Assembly (NCBI GenBank): GCA_020073105.1
Contig: JAIQFW010000023.1
Location: 1-33,995 of the forward strand
Direction of reading: 5' to 3'
From: Terriglobia bacterium
GTDB taxonomy: Bacteria; Acidobacteriota; Terriglobia; Terriglobales; Acidobacteriaceae
Length of the DNA: 33,995 nucleotides
Made by a program: the position numbers and the translations under genes. Position 1 is the stretch's first letter. Each line of letters begins with the position of its first letter. The notes under the pieces were generated by a model, which saw only the letters and a list, made by a program, of their open reading frames with translations, was not told the origin of the DNA and ran no database searches. Shown piece by piece: positions 23,331 through 31,268 of the stretch.

Positions 23331-23939
23331 TCAAGCCGCTTTGGCCAATACTTGTGAAGCGCTGCCTCTCTTGAGGACGGCCGCCGCCACCAGTCCTGCA
23401 ACCACATACCCAACAAATTCGATGGTCATGTACGCCGCCGTGTAATTGGAAGGGAAGCCGTACCAGTTCCAATAAGGGATGTTGGTCGTAATGGCGGCCA
23501 TGAGGGCGGCAACCACCACGAATCCTAGACGGGACATAAAACTTGTAAGACTGGTCTGAGCCAGCAGGAAGGCCAGGAACAGAGCTTCCAGAAACTCCGT
23601 TAAGAACTCCATCCCCAGCTTACGCGGCGTAATCGATTTCTCCCCTGGCGGGTGGTAGATCAAAACGCCGGACGGGTTGCTGGCCAGCTTCTGATCGTAC
23701 TGCTGCATGGCCGCTCTTTGTTGTTCGTGAGTTGGGTTGGCACCGACGCCCATGCCGGGGAAGAAGTAGAACCCGGTGGCTCCGCCCAACTGAGTCTGCA
23801 TAGCGCTCAGGACGCCCTGCTCGTTGGGGATCTCCTGGACTCCGGTCATGCCCAGTGGCAGAACCATGTGCGCAACGGAAGACCAGAGAAACATCGCAAT
23901 CCCACCCAATACACCCGCGAGTAGAACACGCTTTGCCAT
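23331..23939 (-). CDS. membrane protein of unknown function
   Basis: This protein has 202 residues from ATG 23,939, which has ggagg 5 bases upstream. Four hydrophobic segments are seen: VLLAGVLGGIAMFLWSSVAH near the N-terminus, LEALFLAFLLAQT in the middle, FVVVAALMAAITTNIPYWNW and IEFVGYVVAGLVAAAVL at the end. The middle region has GFYFFPGMG and NPSGVLIYHPPGEK, probably outside the membrane. I do not recognise a family with certainty. No operon partner is evident. Confidence 0.6.
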   Translation of the reverse strand: MAKRVLLAGVLGGIAMFLWSSVAHMVLPLGMTGVQEIPNEQGVLSAMQTQLGGATGFYFFPGMGVGANPTHEQQRAAMQQYDQKLASNPSGVLIYHPPGEKSITPRKLGMEFLTEFLEALFLAFLLAQTSLTSFMSRLGFVVVAALMAAITTNIPYWNWYGFPSNYTAAYMTIEFVGYVVAGLVAAAVLKRGSASQVLAKAA

Positions 23940-24014
23940 AACTGCCTCCTGTCGGTCGGCAATTATGCGGTCAAGCTGCGGGATTTGCAAACCGGTCTTA
24001 TGGCCGGGCCATCG

Positions 24015-24470
24015 TCAGACGGGGAGACCTGGACGCTGTTGCAGAAGCTGCTGGCGCCGCTGGTGCCATTCTTCCGTGGAAAGGATCTTGGGGCCGGCTT
24101 CGATCAACCGCGGCAGCATTTCGAAGACTGCGACCGGGCTCCACTTCGATCCCTGCCGGGTGACAAATCCTCGCCGGTTCAACTCCTGCGCAATAGACGA
24201 ATAGGGGCCATCTTGAATGATCAGTTCCATCATCGTGGTGAGGATTTCCTTCTCTTGCGGGTTCTCCTCCAAGGTGAGGCAGTCGCTGCCTACTCGCAGT
24301 CCGAAGGGTGGGTCTTCGACCACTGGGGGTTGGGCCTGCACGGGTTCAGTCCCGGGTATTTTCCGCTCCCATTCGATGGCAACGGGTGTCCAGCCTTGCC
24401 TTTGAAACTTGTCGATATCTTCAGGGGTAAGCGGACGCAACAGATTCTGCCGGATACGCTCGGTTTGCAT
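24015..24470 (-). CDS. recombinase-type DNA-binding domain protein without catalytic domain
   Basis: This protein has 151 residues from ATG 24,470 (gggaggg 8 bases upstream). The C-terminal half, SSIAQELNRRGFVTRQGSKW then SPVAVFEMLPRLIEAGP, has the look of the Recombinase domain found after the catalytic part of large serine recombinases. The N-terminal part (LRPLTPEDIDKFQRQGWTPV) is not related to resolvase, and no serine active-site motif is present. It is probably a domesticated DNA-binding remnant or regulator. It is divergent from the ferredoxin gene, with a 299-base gap. Confidence 0.65.
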   Translation of the reverse strand: MQTERIRQNLLRPLTPEDIDKFQRQGWTPVAIEWERKIPGTEPVQAQPPVVEDPPFGLRVGSDCLTLEENPQEKEILTTMMELIIQDGPYSSIAQELNRRGFVTRQGSKWSPVAVFEMLPRLIEAGPKILSTEEWHQRRQQLLQQRPGLPV

Positions 24471-24769
24471 AACGAACACCCTCCCGTAGAGGAGCAGACG
24501 TGCACGGCAATCGAAGTGAATCAGCAACGAATTCGCCAAACTGCGGTTGGAATAAGTGTCCTCTTTTCAGTGCTAGAAATTCATGATCGTGGGACGATCT
24601 GTCCGCTTCTGGGACGGGATGTCCAGGATCGGCGATGTGATTTGTTGATTGTATTGGTTCTAAGTTCGTATGACGTTGGACACATCTGCCTCGTGACGCA
24701 CATCACCGCCAAGGGGCCAGACACCCGGATAGGCTGAGGTGGAACTGATTCCCTTAGTGGAGCTTGACC
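24471..24769. other. divergent intergenic region with CRP/FNR-type site
   Basis: This gap between the recombinase-domain gene and the ferredoxin has no gene. It holds GTGACGCACATCAC (24,693-24,706), fitting GTGA-N6-TCAC, 64 bases before the ferredoxin start. Confidence 0.5.
24693..24706 (+). promoter_or_regulatory. CRP/FNR-type site upstream of ferredoxin
   Basis: GTGACGCACATCAC matches GTGA-N6-TCAC. Its position 64 bases before the ATG suits activation of the ferredoxin gene. Confidence 0.5.
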
Positions 24770-25024
24770 ATGGCTTATGTGATTACGGATGCCTGCATCA
24801 AAGACGAACTTTGCGTGGATGTTTGCCCAACCGATTGCATCCATCCCAAGAAAGACGAACCGGGATTCGCGGAAGCGACCCAGCTGTACGTTGATCCGGC
24901 GGGCTGCATCGATTGTGGGGCCTGCGTACCGGTGTGCACCTCGGATTCGATCCATGCTTTGGATGATGTTCCCGAGGAAAAGAAAAATTTCGTGGAGGTC
25001 AACGCGAAGTACTACATGAACTAA
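24770..25024 (+). CDS. 7Fe-type ferredoxin ([3Fe-4S][4Fe-4S])
   Basis: This 84-residue cytosolic electron carrier has cysteines at 9, 15, 19, 23, 46, 49, 52 and 56. By comparison with Azotobacter FdI, Cys9, 15 and 56 fit a [3Fe-4S] site, Cys19, 46, 49 and 52 a [4Fe-4S] site, and Cys23 would be free. ELCVDVCPTDCIHP and GCIDCGACVPVC are the family signatures. ATG 24,770 has ggag at 8 bases. No oxidoreductase partner is adjacent, so the electron donor and acceptor are unknown. A CRP/FNR-type site is 64 bases upstream. Confidence 0.92.
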   Translation: MAYVITDACIKDELCVDVCPTDCIHPKKDEPGFAEATQLYVDPAGCIDCGACVPVCTSDSIHALDDVPEEKKNFVEVNAKYYMN

Positions 25025-25097
25025 GGGTTTCGCGGGGCCGGAGTCAGGCACACCGAAGCAGTGCTGCCCGTCCGTCCAGTTACTCACTGACCTCCAA

Positions 25098-25589
25098 CTA
25101 CGCCTGCCGCAGCAAACTCAGATGAATGTCATCGCCTGACTCCAGCCGGGCCGTGGAGGGTCTGCTTTCGCGGCGCAGCGCGGCGCACAACTCGTCCAAA
25201 ATCACCTGCAGCGAATCAGGGCTTTCCGTGAGCACCCTCCGGATGCTGTCGCGGTGTACGGCCAGTTCGCCGAGTTGCCGCGCACCCCGCGTGTCCGGTT
25301 CCAGAACCACCCGCAGGGTCGTGCTGGTTCCCCATGGGTAGGTGGACAGAGCCTCCACCGTCGTGGCGAAGGGGAAATCCAGACTTCCCGTTGTCATCCA
25401 GTGGATCACCAGTTCTTCCGCATGTGCCGGGCAACAGGCGTGATAGATTCCTTTTCGGCGGGCTATTTCGTCATTCCACTGAAAGACTTTCAGCGTGTCT
25501 TCCCAGTGGCTCTCCGCGATGAGGAACCAGATCTGGCCAGCCGCTTTCTCCTCGCCGCAGATTGTACACAGCTGCAGTGTCTCATCCAT
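25098..25589 (-). CDS. Cys-rich protein of unknown function
   Basis: These 163 residues have an N-terminal CTICGEEKAAG and a second pair in YHACCPAHAEEL, likely one zinc site. The rest is soluble, with no recognised domain: WFLIAESHWEDTLKVF and STYPWGTSTTLRVVLEP are visible strands, and the C-terminus is basic. It follows the zinc-ribbon gene by 26 bases on the same strand and was probably cotranscribed with it. I cannot assign a function. Confidence 0.6.
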   Translation of the reverse strand: MDETLQLCTICGEEKAAGQIWFLIAESHWEDTLKVFQWNDEIARRKGIYHACCPAHAEELVIHWMTTGSLDFPFATTVEALSTYPWGTSTTLRVVLEPDTRGARQLGELAVHRDSIRRVLTESPDSLQVILDELCAALRRESRPSTARLESGDDIHLSLLRQA

Positions 25590-25615
25590 AGAACAACCTT
25601 GACCGTCGCGAAGTG

Positions 25616-25942
25616 CTAGGCCGATTTGGGCAGCGAAGGGCTGTCCACCACGGGGTTGGTTGCAACCTCTGCCGGACGGATCGAGACGGCCGGCATTTTT
25701 CGTGGGGATCCACCCAATGGGACCGTCACCATACCTCGCCCCTTTTCATAGGAGAGGGTCAGCACGGCGGCACATTGGTGGCAAAGCCAATAGTGCTCAA
25801 TGTGGCGTGTGAGCCTGCACTGTCCATCGATGCGACCCAGGCTGGCGAGGTCGACCGCGTCTGTTTCCACCAGAAAGAGTTTGCCTTCGCTGAGTCTCCG
25901 GAAGGGGTTGGCACAGCTCGGATTCGCGCATTTATGAAGCAT
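25616..25942 (-). CDS. small zinc-ribbon protein
   Basis: This 108-residue protein is probably cytosolic. CANPSCANPF (5-14) and LCHQCAAV (53-60) place four cysteines as a zinc site, with GKLFLVETD and HIEHYWLCHQ between. I recall similar short proteins from Acidobacteriota. It lies just upstream of the Cys-rich gene at 25,098, so the two may act together. No function is known. Confidence 0.65.
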   Translation of the reverse strand: MLHKCANPSCANPFRRLSEGKLFLVETDAVDLASLGRIDGQCRLTRHIEHYWLCHQCAAVLTLSYEKGRGMVTVPLGGSPRKMPAVSIRPAEVATNPVVDSPSLPKSA

Positions 25943-26193
25943 GGCTGGGCTCTCCGCACAATTAATCTTCGTTACCTGGAGGACAGCGAGGACTGCACCC
26001 CAGTGGCCAATCCAGCCGCACGCGAGCCGAGCCGGAACCTGTTGAGTTAGTTGCTTTCTCTGCCTTCAACCATTGCATCAACCGGAACCATCTCTGACGA
26101 TGCCCGTCGACGGTGCCGAATACTCGGCAACTTCTTCTGATCACGAGGGCTGAGCTGGGAAGTCCCTGCCTTCAACCGCTATGATGAATCTGT

Positions 26194-27015
26194 ATGGCTA
26201 GGACCGTCTTGATGTGCCCTCCGACTTTCTTCGATGTGCGCGAGCCGAAGAACCCATACATGGGCCTTCCCATCGACCGGGTCAGGGCCCAGCATCAGTG
26301 GGAGAACCTCCGTCGCTCATTGGAGGACTCGGGGTTAAAGGTCGAGCTCATTGATCCCGTGAAGGACCTTGACGATATGGTCTTTGCCGCCAACCAGGTT
26401 TTCGTCGGCGAACGCCCGGCGGTGGGAAAATTCATCGTTCCTAGCCGCATGCGCCACCCCTCCCGCCACAAAGAGGTCTCTTTTTACGTAGATTGGTTTC
26501 GCCGGCGGGGCTATAAGGTCATTGGGCTGGATCTGAAAGGGGAGTATCTGGAAGGACACGGAGACCTGATCTGGCATCCCGACCGGTCGCGCATCTGGGC
26601 AGGTTACGGTTTCCGCTCTACCAGGGGTGGTGTGGAGAGGTTTGCGGCTGCCATGCGGGAGTTAGCTATTCCTGTCACTCTTCTGGAATTGGCGGATTCA
26701 CACTGCTATCACCTGGACACCTGCCTGTGCCCGCTCAACAACGATGCCGCGCTCATTTACCCGGGGGCGTTCTGTGCGGCCGCCCTACAGGCCATTGGTG
26801 AGGGTTTCCAACGCATTCACCAGCTCAGCCGGGAGGAAGCGACGCAATTCATAGGGAACGGGATCGTGGTGAATGGCAAATTCATTACGCCGCGCGTGAC
26901 AGAGAATCTCTCTCACATCCTGGCGCAGGAAGGGCTGACGCCGGTCGTGGTGGAGACTTCCGAATTCGAAAAATCCGGCGGCAGCGTCTTCTGCATGAAG
27001 ACTTTCGTGGACTGA
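26194..27015 (+). CDS. DDAH-like amidinohydrolase (arginine deiminase superfamily)
   Basis: This 273-residue protein has the penta-propeller fold of guanidine-modifying enzymes. Motifs are DMVFAANQVFVGERPAV (61-77), EGHGDLIW (120-127, the acidic substrate-binding residues), CYHLDTCLCPL (171-181, catalytic His173) and the C-terminal GGSVFCMKTF (Cys267, the catalytic thiol). It is most like dimethylarginine dimethylaminohydrolase (to citrulline plus amine) or related arginine-modifying enzymes. The exact substrate is uncertain. No urea, ADI or other arginine-catabolic gene lies nearby, and it stands alone between divergent neighbours. Confidence 0.82.
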   Translation: MARTVLMCPPTFFDVREPKNPYMGLPIDRVRAQHQWENLRRSLEDSGLKVELIDPVKDLDDMVFAANQVFVGERPAVGKFIVPSRMRHPSRHKEVSFYVDWFRRRGYKVIGLDLKGEYLEGHGDLIWHPDRSRIWAGYGFRSTRGGVERFAAAMRELAIPVTLLELADSHCYHLDTCLCPLNNDAALIYPGAFCAAALQAIGEGFQRIHQLSREEATQFIGNGIVVNGKFITPRVTENLSHILAQEGLTPVVVETSEFEKSGGSVFCMKTFVD

Positions 27016-27048
27016 AACTATGGCCCCTACTCTCACCGCCGGATCAAC

Positions 27049-27384
27049 CTACTTCTTTTGCAGTTCGCGAATGTACGACACAATCATCTTGATCTGATCT
27101 GGGGTCATGCCCTTGGTCTCATACGCGTGGCCAGGTTTCTTGCTGGCCCCGCCATTGGCGATGCCGTCGGTCAGATTAGCGTCGGTTGCCTTCTTGGCGT
27201 CGTCGGAAATCAGGCTGGGAATCTTGGCCGCCGGTTTGCCGGCGCCATCCACGCCGTGGCACGCCGCACACTTGGTCCTGTAGATCGTGGCCCCGTCATC
27301 GGCTGCCCAGGAAAGACTTGGGACCAGAATAAAAGCGGCAACCGCTAACATCAGGATGAGTACTGCCAGTCTTGAAGTGTTCAT
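27049..27384 (-). CDS. monohaem class I cytochrome c
   Basis: These 111 residues have a signal peptide (VLILMLAVAAFILVPSLSWA, cut after residue 27) and one CAACH haem site (Cys39, Cys42, His43). The distal methionine is probably Met93 in TKGMTPDQIK. It should be a periplasmic or outer-membrane-side electron carrier matured by the Ccm system. ATG 27,384 is chosen because the longer frame has no signal sequence and the ORF extension is low-complexity arginine-rich. A GTGA-N6-TCAC site lies 78 bases upstream, and the ferredoxin gene at 24,770 has a matching site. Confidence 0.88.
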   Translation of the reverse strand: MNTSRLAVLILMLAVAAFILVPSLSWAADDGATIYRTKCAACHGVDGAGKPAAKIPSLISDDAKKATDANLTDGIANGGASKKPGHAYETKGMTPDQIKMIVSYIRELQKK

Positions 27385-27462
27385 GAAGTGACTTTCGCTC
27401 CTTCTTCGGGTTGGCAAAGATCGCCCCTGAGTGGAGTGTGAGGCAGAGAGGGAAGATCTGCC

Positions 27463-27476
27463 GTGACGCAAGTCAC
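27463..27476. promoter_or_regulatory. CRP/FNR-type site upstream of cytochrome c
   Basis: GTGACGCAAGTCAC is a perfect inverted repeat GTGAC-GCAA-GTCAC, also GTGA-N6-TCAC. It has the same half-sites as the site at 19,184. Confidence 0.5.
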
Positions 27477-27603
27477 CCGATTCCGTGACTGCCGGGTGCG
27501 TGGCTCGGCACATCACCGGTTGACGATCAAGGACAGTCTTCACTCGACGAAAGCCGCTCCAATCCATATCATGAGTTGATCAAGGATCGATTGAGGACCA
27601 ACA

Positions 27604-27846
27604 ATGCCTGAACCGACTTATGAAGAACTAAAAGCCCGATTGGCCGAACTGGAGAAGCAAGGCCCGCGTCGCACCGGCAGTCTGGAATTCCGCGTAAGTG
27701 AAAAAGGTGGGGTGAGCGTGTATGGGTTAGGACGTTTCCCGGTGACGTTGTACTACGAACAATGGACACGCCTGCTGGATGCGGCCGACAAGCTTCACCA
27801 GTTTCTTGACGAAAACAAGTCCAAGCTCAAGCTCAAGGGGCAGTGA
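27604..27846 (+). CDS. conserved small protein of unknown function
   Basis: These 80 residues carry an N-terminal heptad-like helix (YEELKARLAELEKQGPR), a strand pair (EFRVSEKGGVSVYGLGRFPV), a WTRLLDAADK helix and a Lys-rich tail. A ggagga-like element ends at 27,597. The GGVSVYGLGRFPVTLY block looks conserved and may define a small family. No function is known, and the gene stands alone. Confidence 0.6.
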   Translation: MPEPTYEELKARLAELEKQGPRRTGSLEFRVSEKGGVSVYGLGRFPVTLYYEQWTRLLDAADKLHQFLDENKSKLKLKGQ

Positions 27847-27909
27847 ACTTCGTAGGATCGCGCGCCAGAAGCGTCTTTGAATCGTTTCTGCCTCTGGAGC
27901 GAATGTTGT

Positions 27910-27948
27910 CTAGAACAGAAAGCCGGAGCGGACCTTCACCGCTCCGGC
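27910..27948 (-). terminator. intrinsic terminator
   Basis: GCCGGAGCGG (27,922-27,931) pairs with CCGCTCCGGC (27,939-27,948). On the reverse strand TTTCTGTTCT follows, so it ends the transcript of the ABM gene; it may also end the + strand gene at 27,604. Confidence 0.75.
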
Positions 27949-27966
27949 ACGCGTTCTGCTCACTTG

Positions 27967-28290
27967 CTATGCCGCAAGGGCATTGACGAAGTGCTCGCAC
28001 AGCGTGGTCTCGACCGTGTACACCTTCCAGGTGATCGGCGTGGTCAGATAGGGCTGCAGAATCTGCTCGACCTTCGGGAACACCTCACGCTCGTAGCGCT
28101 CCGCGTCCTTCTTCTCCATCCACAGGGTGATGTTGATCACCTTCTCGTTCCTGATCTCCGGGACGAAGGGAAGGAGCTCGAGGAAACCGGGCTGCTTCTT
28201 CAGCATGGGCAGGATTTCGTTCCTGACCGTCTTGACCAGCTCCTCTTTCCTTTCAAACTTCGGTACGAACTCCAAAATACGTGCAAACAT
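27967..28290 (-). CDS. ABM (antibiotic biosynthesis monooxygenase-like) domain protein
   Basis: This protein has 107 residues from ATG 28,290, with ggagga upstream; the longer frame to 28,506 is rejected because its extra N-terminus is low-complexity. A ferredoxin-like alpha-beta fold is suggested by FARILEFVPKFERKEELVKT, GFLELLPFVPEIRNEKVINI and the C-terminal ITWKVYTVETTLCEHFV. Relatives are small dimeric monooxygenases or haem-degrading and quinone-modifying proteins. No active-site residue can be fixed here. A palindrome TGTCA-G-TGACA lies at 28,428-28,438. Confidence 0.7.
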   Translation of the reverse strand: MFARILEFVPKFERKEELVKTVRNEILPMLKKQPGFLELLPFVPEIRNEKVINITLWMEKKDAERYEREVFPKVEQILQPYLTTPITWKVYTVETTLCEHFVNALAA

Positions 28291-28427
28291 AGGGGGAGTC
28301 CTCCTCTCCTTTTCGGGTTGAATTAGGTTGGGTTGAACTTGATCTGAAGCCCGAAGGGTGGCCCTGTCAGCAGCGGGCGATCCCCGAGCCGACCTATCGC
28401 CTGCACGATAGACCCGGGTGGGAGCTT

Positions 28428-28438
28428 TGTCAGTGACA
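28428..28438. repeat. TGTCA-G-TGACA palindrome
   Basis: A perfect 11-base palindrome lies between the ABM gene and the alpha/beta hydrolase. It may be a regulator site, but its spacing to either gene is not diagnostic. Confidence 0.35.
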
Positions 28439-28487
28439 GATGACTGCCTTCGCTGTGACAAGTGCAAGAAAATAAACGTGGTTGTTT

Positions 28488-28509
28488 TGCACCTTGGGTG
28501 ATGCAAATA
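28488..28509. promoter_or_regulatory. inverted repeat upstream of the hydrolase
   Basis: TTTGCACC...TGATGCAAA has 6-base perfect outer arms (TTTGCA / TGCAAA), 30 bases ahead of the alpha/beta hydrolase start. It may be an operator. Confidence 0.35.
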
Positions 28510-28538
28510 GCCTGGCCCGAAGTGAGCGGCTAGACTAG

Positions 28539-29321
28539 GTGTTCATGCCGCCCGACGACATTCTCAAGCTGCCGCCGCCTCCGGCCGACGCCCGCATCCC
28601 CTATGGAACCGATCCCAACCAATTCGGCGACTTGCGTCTACCCAAGCACAACGGCCATTTTCCCGTGGTCATGAATATCCACGGAGGCTACTGGCGCGCG
28701 AAGTATGACCTCGCCCACACCGGACACCTGTGCGCGGCCCTGACGGCGAAGGGAATTGCCACTTGGAATGTCGAATACCGCCGCGTTGGCAACCCGGGGG
28801 GCGGCTGGCCCGGTACCTTCGAAGACGTCCGGAACGCATATCGCTTTGTGACCCAGCTCGCCAAACGCTATAGCCTCGACTCTGCAAAGGTCTTGGCGAT
28901 AGGCCACTCCGCCGGAGGACAACTCGCCCTCTGCCTGGCAGCACACGAGCCCTCCATCAAGCGTGTCATTTCCCTGGCGGGTGTCGTGAACCTGCAGCAA
29001 GCCTGGGAATTGCACCTCAGCGACGACGCCGTCATGGAGTTTCTTGGCGGCAAACCCAGTGAGGTGCCCGAGGATTATCACCAGGCCGATCCGGTCCCCC
29101 TGGCCATCAGTCACAGCACCGTGCAGTGGCTGATTCATGGGACAGGGGACGACGTTGTGCCCTCCTATTTTAGTCGGGACTATGCCGAACGGAAGAAGGA
29201 GCGCGGCGAGGACGCGCACTACTTCGAGATTCCGGCCGCGACTCACTTCGACCTGATCGACCCTCATTCCAACGCCTGGCCGGTGGTGGAAAACACCGTG
29301 CTGCATCTACTGGGCTTCTAG
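28539..29321 (+). CDS. alpha/beta hydrolase
   Basis: This 260-residue serine hydrolase is related to kynurenine formamidase and carboxylesterase-type enzymes. The oxyanion segment NIHGGYW is at 46-52, the nucleophile GHSAGG at 122-127 (Ser124), the acid in GTGDDVVP near 201-208, and the His in ATHFDLID (His236). No signal peptide is seen. The start may be GTG 28,539 or ATG 28,545. The substrate is unknown, and no tryptophan-catabolism neighbour is present. Confidence 0.8.
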   Translation: MFMPPDDILKLPPPPADARIPYGTDPNQFGDLRLPKHNGHFPVVMNIHGGYWRAKYDLAHTGHLCAALTAKGIATWNVEYRRVGNPGGGWPGTFEDVRNAYRFVTQLAKRYSLDSAKVLAIGHSAGGQLALCLAAHEPSIKRVISLAGVVNLQQAWELHLSDDAVMEFLGGKPSEVPEDYHQADPVPLAISHSTVQWLIHGTGDDVVPSYFSRDYAERKKERGEDAHYFEIPAATHFDLIDPHSNAWPVVENTVLHLLGF

Positions 29322-29436
29322 AGCCGGGTTTAGCGGGTGCCAGCCAGGGTGGAGACAGTCGAAACCACCCGGCCTTGGCCGCCATGACTTTAGTAATCTT
29401 CTCGATCATCCCTTCGGACAAGATAATGAAGGAACC

Positions 29437-29787
29437 ATGTCCGAGCAGCGCAAAGCCAAGCGGACAAAGATGGTGCTACCCGTCAAGGTGTCGATTGCGG
29501 GGGTCACCCATCTTGCCCACACTTTTGACTTAACCTACGTTGGGGCCAGGCTCGGCGGGTTGCGCGCCGAGCTAAAACCGGGCCAAATCATCTCGTTACA
29601 ACGCGGCTCCAAGAAGGCTAACTTCAAGGTGGTTTGGGTGCAGCAACTCAGCCCCAGTGAGGTCCAGGCGGGTGTGCAGGCGGTCGAGAAACAAAATAAC
29701 TTCTGGGGAGTGGATCTCTCGGAGACAGACCGGGAAAGCAGAAGCAATGTGGACGCCCTCATGTCCTTGATGGCAACGAAGAAGTAA
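29437..29787 (+). CDS. PilZ-domain protein
   Basis: These 116 residues form a single PilZ domain. RKAKRTKMVLP (about 5-15) supplies the RxxxR element and FDLTYVGARLGGL (30-42) the (D/N)xSxxG-like turn, with Thr in place of Ser. It should bind cyclic di-GMP and act as an adaptor. It is the second PilZ protein in the window, beside the larger membrane fusion at 19,246. It ends convergently to the FabF gene, and the hairpin GCCGC-TGAC-GCGGC (29,799-29,812) separates them. Confidence 0.75.
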   Translation: MSEQRKAKRTKMVLPVKVSIAGVTHLAHTFDLTYVGARLGGLRAELKPGQIISLQRGSKKANFKVVWVQQLSPSEVQAGVQAVEKQNNFWGVDLSETDRESRSNVDALMSLMATKK

Positions 29788-29850
29788 CATCGTTCAGCGC
29801 CGCTGACGCGGCAGCCCGCCCTGAGTATCTTCCGTCTTCGATTCAACCCA

Positions 29851-31107
29851 TCAGGCGCAGTTCCGCAGCACCAACGCCGAGTTCTTCGATCCGAACGCAA
29901 TGCAATTGCAAATTGCGTGTTCGATGGCCTTCCTTCGTCCAATCTCCGGGACATAGTCGAGATCGCACTCCGGATCGGGCTGATCCATATTGATCGTAGG
30001 CGGGATCTGCCCACTTTGCATCGCCACAATCGTTGCTGCAACTCCGGCAGCACCGCACGCACCTTGGGGATGTCCGATCTGCGACTTCAACGCGGACATG
30101 GGCACGTCTCGCGCTTGCTCACCCAATGCCAGCTTTAGGGCGCGCGTTTCGATGCGATCATTCAATTGCGTGGAAGTACCGTGCAAGTTCACGTAATGCA
30201 CATCCGCCGCCGATATCCCCGCCTCTTGCATGGCCAGGCCGATGGCGCGTGCCGGTTCTTCACCACACTCCTGCAGGCGCACGCGATGAAATGCCTCGCA
30301 GGTTGATCCGTACCCGCCGATCTCCGCCAGCATCTTTGCGCCCCGTGCCCGCGCGTGCTCGTATTCCTCCAGCACGAACATCCACGCGCCCTCAGCCAGC
30401 ACGAAACCGTCGCGATCGATGGAGAACGGCCGCGATCCCCTTGCTGGTGCGTGGTTCCAGGAGTCGGTGAGAATCTTCATCAGGATGAAACCCTTGACGA
30501 TGCCCAGCGCGATCGGGGCGTCGGCGCCGCCGCTCAGCACCATGTCCAGCCGCCCGGACTGAATTTGCCGTAGGGAATACCCGAAAGCGTCGGTCGAGGA
30601 GGTGCAGCCGGTTGTCACCACATGGCTGGCGCCGCGCAATCCGAAGCGCACGCTGAGTTCACTGGAAAGTGTTCCCATGACGCCGGTGGGCACGCAGAAC
30701 AGGCTCATCTGCTTGTACTGCTGATGGAAGAACAGCCGGTACTGTTCCTCAGTGAACTCCTGGGCCCCGCCGCCCGATCCTAGGATTACGCCGAAGCGTT
30801 GCTTTTGTGACAGGGGGAGGGAAGAGGTCTCGATCCCGGCCTCGCTCAACGCCTCGGTGCCCGCCGCCAGGGCCAGTGGCAATACACGGGAAACATGTTT
30901 TCGCTCGCGCTTTTCCACCCACGCCAGCTCGTCAAAATCCGGAACCTCCCCGGCGATCTGGACTGGGATTTCGGAGGGATCAAAGCGTGAAATACGACGG
31001 ACTCCGCTGCGACCGTTGAGAACAGACGCGGAAAAAGCCGAGTTGCCCACGCCATTGGGACTGACGACACCCATTCCAGTGATGACGACGCGCCGTTTCG
31101 AGTTCAT
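29851..31107 (-). CDS. fabF: beta-ketoacyl-ACP synthase (FabF type)
   Basis: From ATG 31,107 this condensing enzyme has 418 residues. The thiolase-fold triad is Cys168 (VTTGCTSSTDAFGY), His309 (VNLHGTSTQLND) and His346 (SQIGHPQGACGAAG), with a GMGVVSP N-terminus. It elongates fatty acyl-ACP with malonyl-ACP. The acyl carrier protein and FabD or FabG are not adjacent, and the site SSTDAF replaces the more common AC-S pattern. It may be a paralogue serving a secondary pathway. The start at 31,146 is possible but would need an unusual leader. It is divergent from ubiD. Confidence 0.87.
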   Translation of the reverse strand: MNSKRRVVITGMGVVSPNGVGNSAFSASVLNGRSGVRRISRFDPSEIPVQIAGEVPDFDELAWVEKRERKHVSRVLPLALAAGTEALSEAGIETSSLPLSQKQRFGVILGSGGGAQEFTEEQYRLFFHQQYKQMSLFCVPTGVMGTLSSELSVRFGLRGASHVVTTGCTSSTDAFGYSLRQIQSGRLDMVLSGGADAPIALGIVKGFILMKILTDSWNHAPARGSRPFSIDRDGFVLAEGAWMFVLEEYEHARARGAKMLAEIGGYGSTCEAFHRVRLQECGEEPARAIGLAMQEAGISAADVHYVNLHGTSTQLNDRIETRALKLALGEQARDVPMSALKSQIGHPQGACGAAGVAATIVAMQSGQIPPTINMDQPDPECDLDYVPEIGRRKAIEHAICNCIAFGSKNSALVLRNCA

Positions 31108-31189
31108 AGCGGTTCTAATCCGAATAAGATGCAGTTTAGCAGGCAAATGTCCGGGTCTGGCCTGGCCAATGTCAAAACTTTGTCACCTT

Positions 31190-31227
31190 CCGGCTCTTCT
31201 GTGCCCTCCGCGTCTTCTGTGGTGAAA
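31190..31227 (-). repeat. dispersed ACCACAGAAGACGC repeat
   Basis: The reverse strand reads tcaccacagaagacgcggag then ggcacagaagag. It is related to the repeats at 5,797 and 16,144, and lies in the fabF-ubiD divergent region. Confidence 0.5.
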
Positions 31228-31241
31228 GGCGCCCGCTGCCG

Positions 31242-31247
31242 TATAAT
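31242..31247 (+). promoter_or_regulatory. ubiD -10 box and short leader
   Basis: TATAAT (31,242-31,247) puts a transcription start near 31,254, so the leader is about 15 bases and includes ggagg. No clear -35 is seen; the repeat at 31,190 covers the expected place. Confidence 0.5.
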
Positions 31248-31268
31248 CAACCGTTTCCCGGAGGAACT

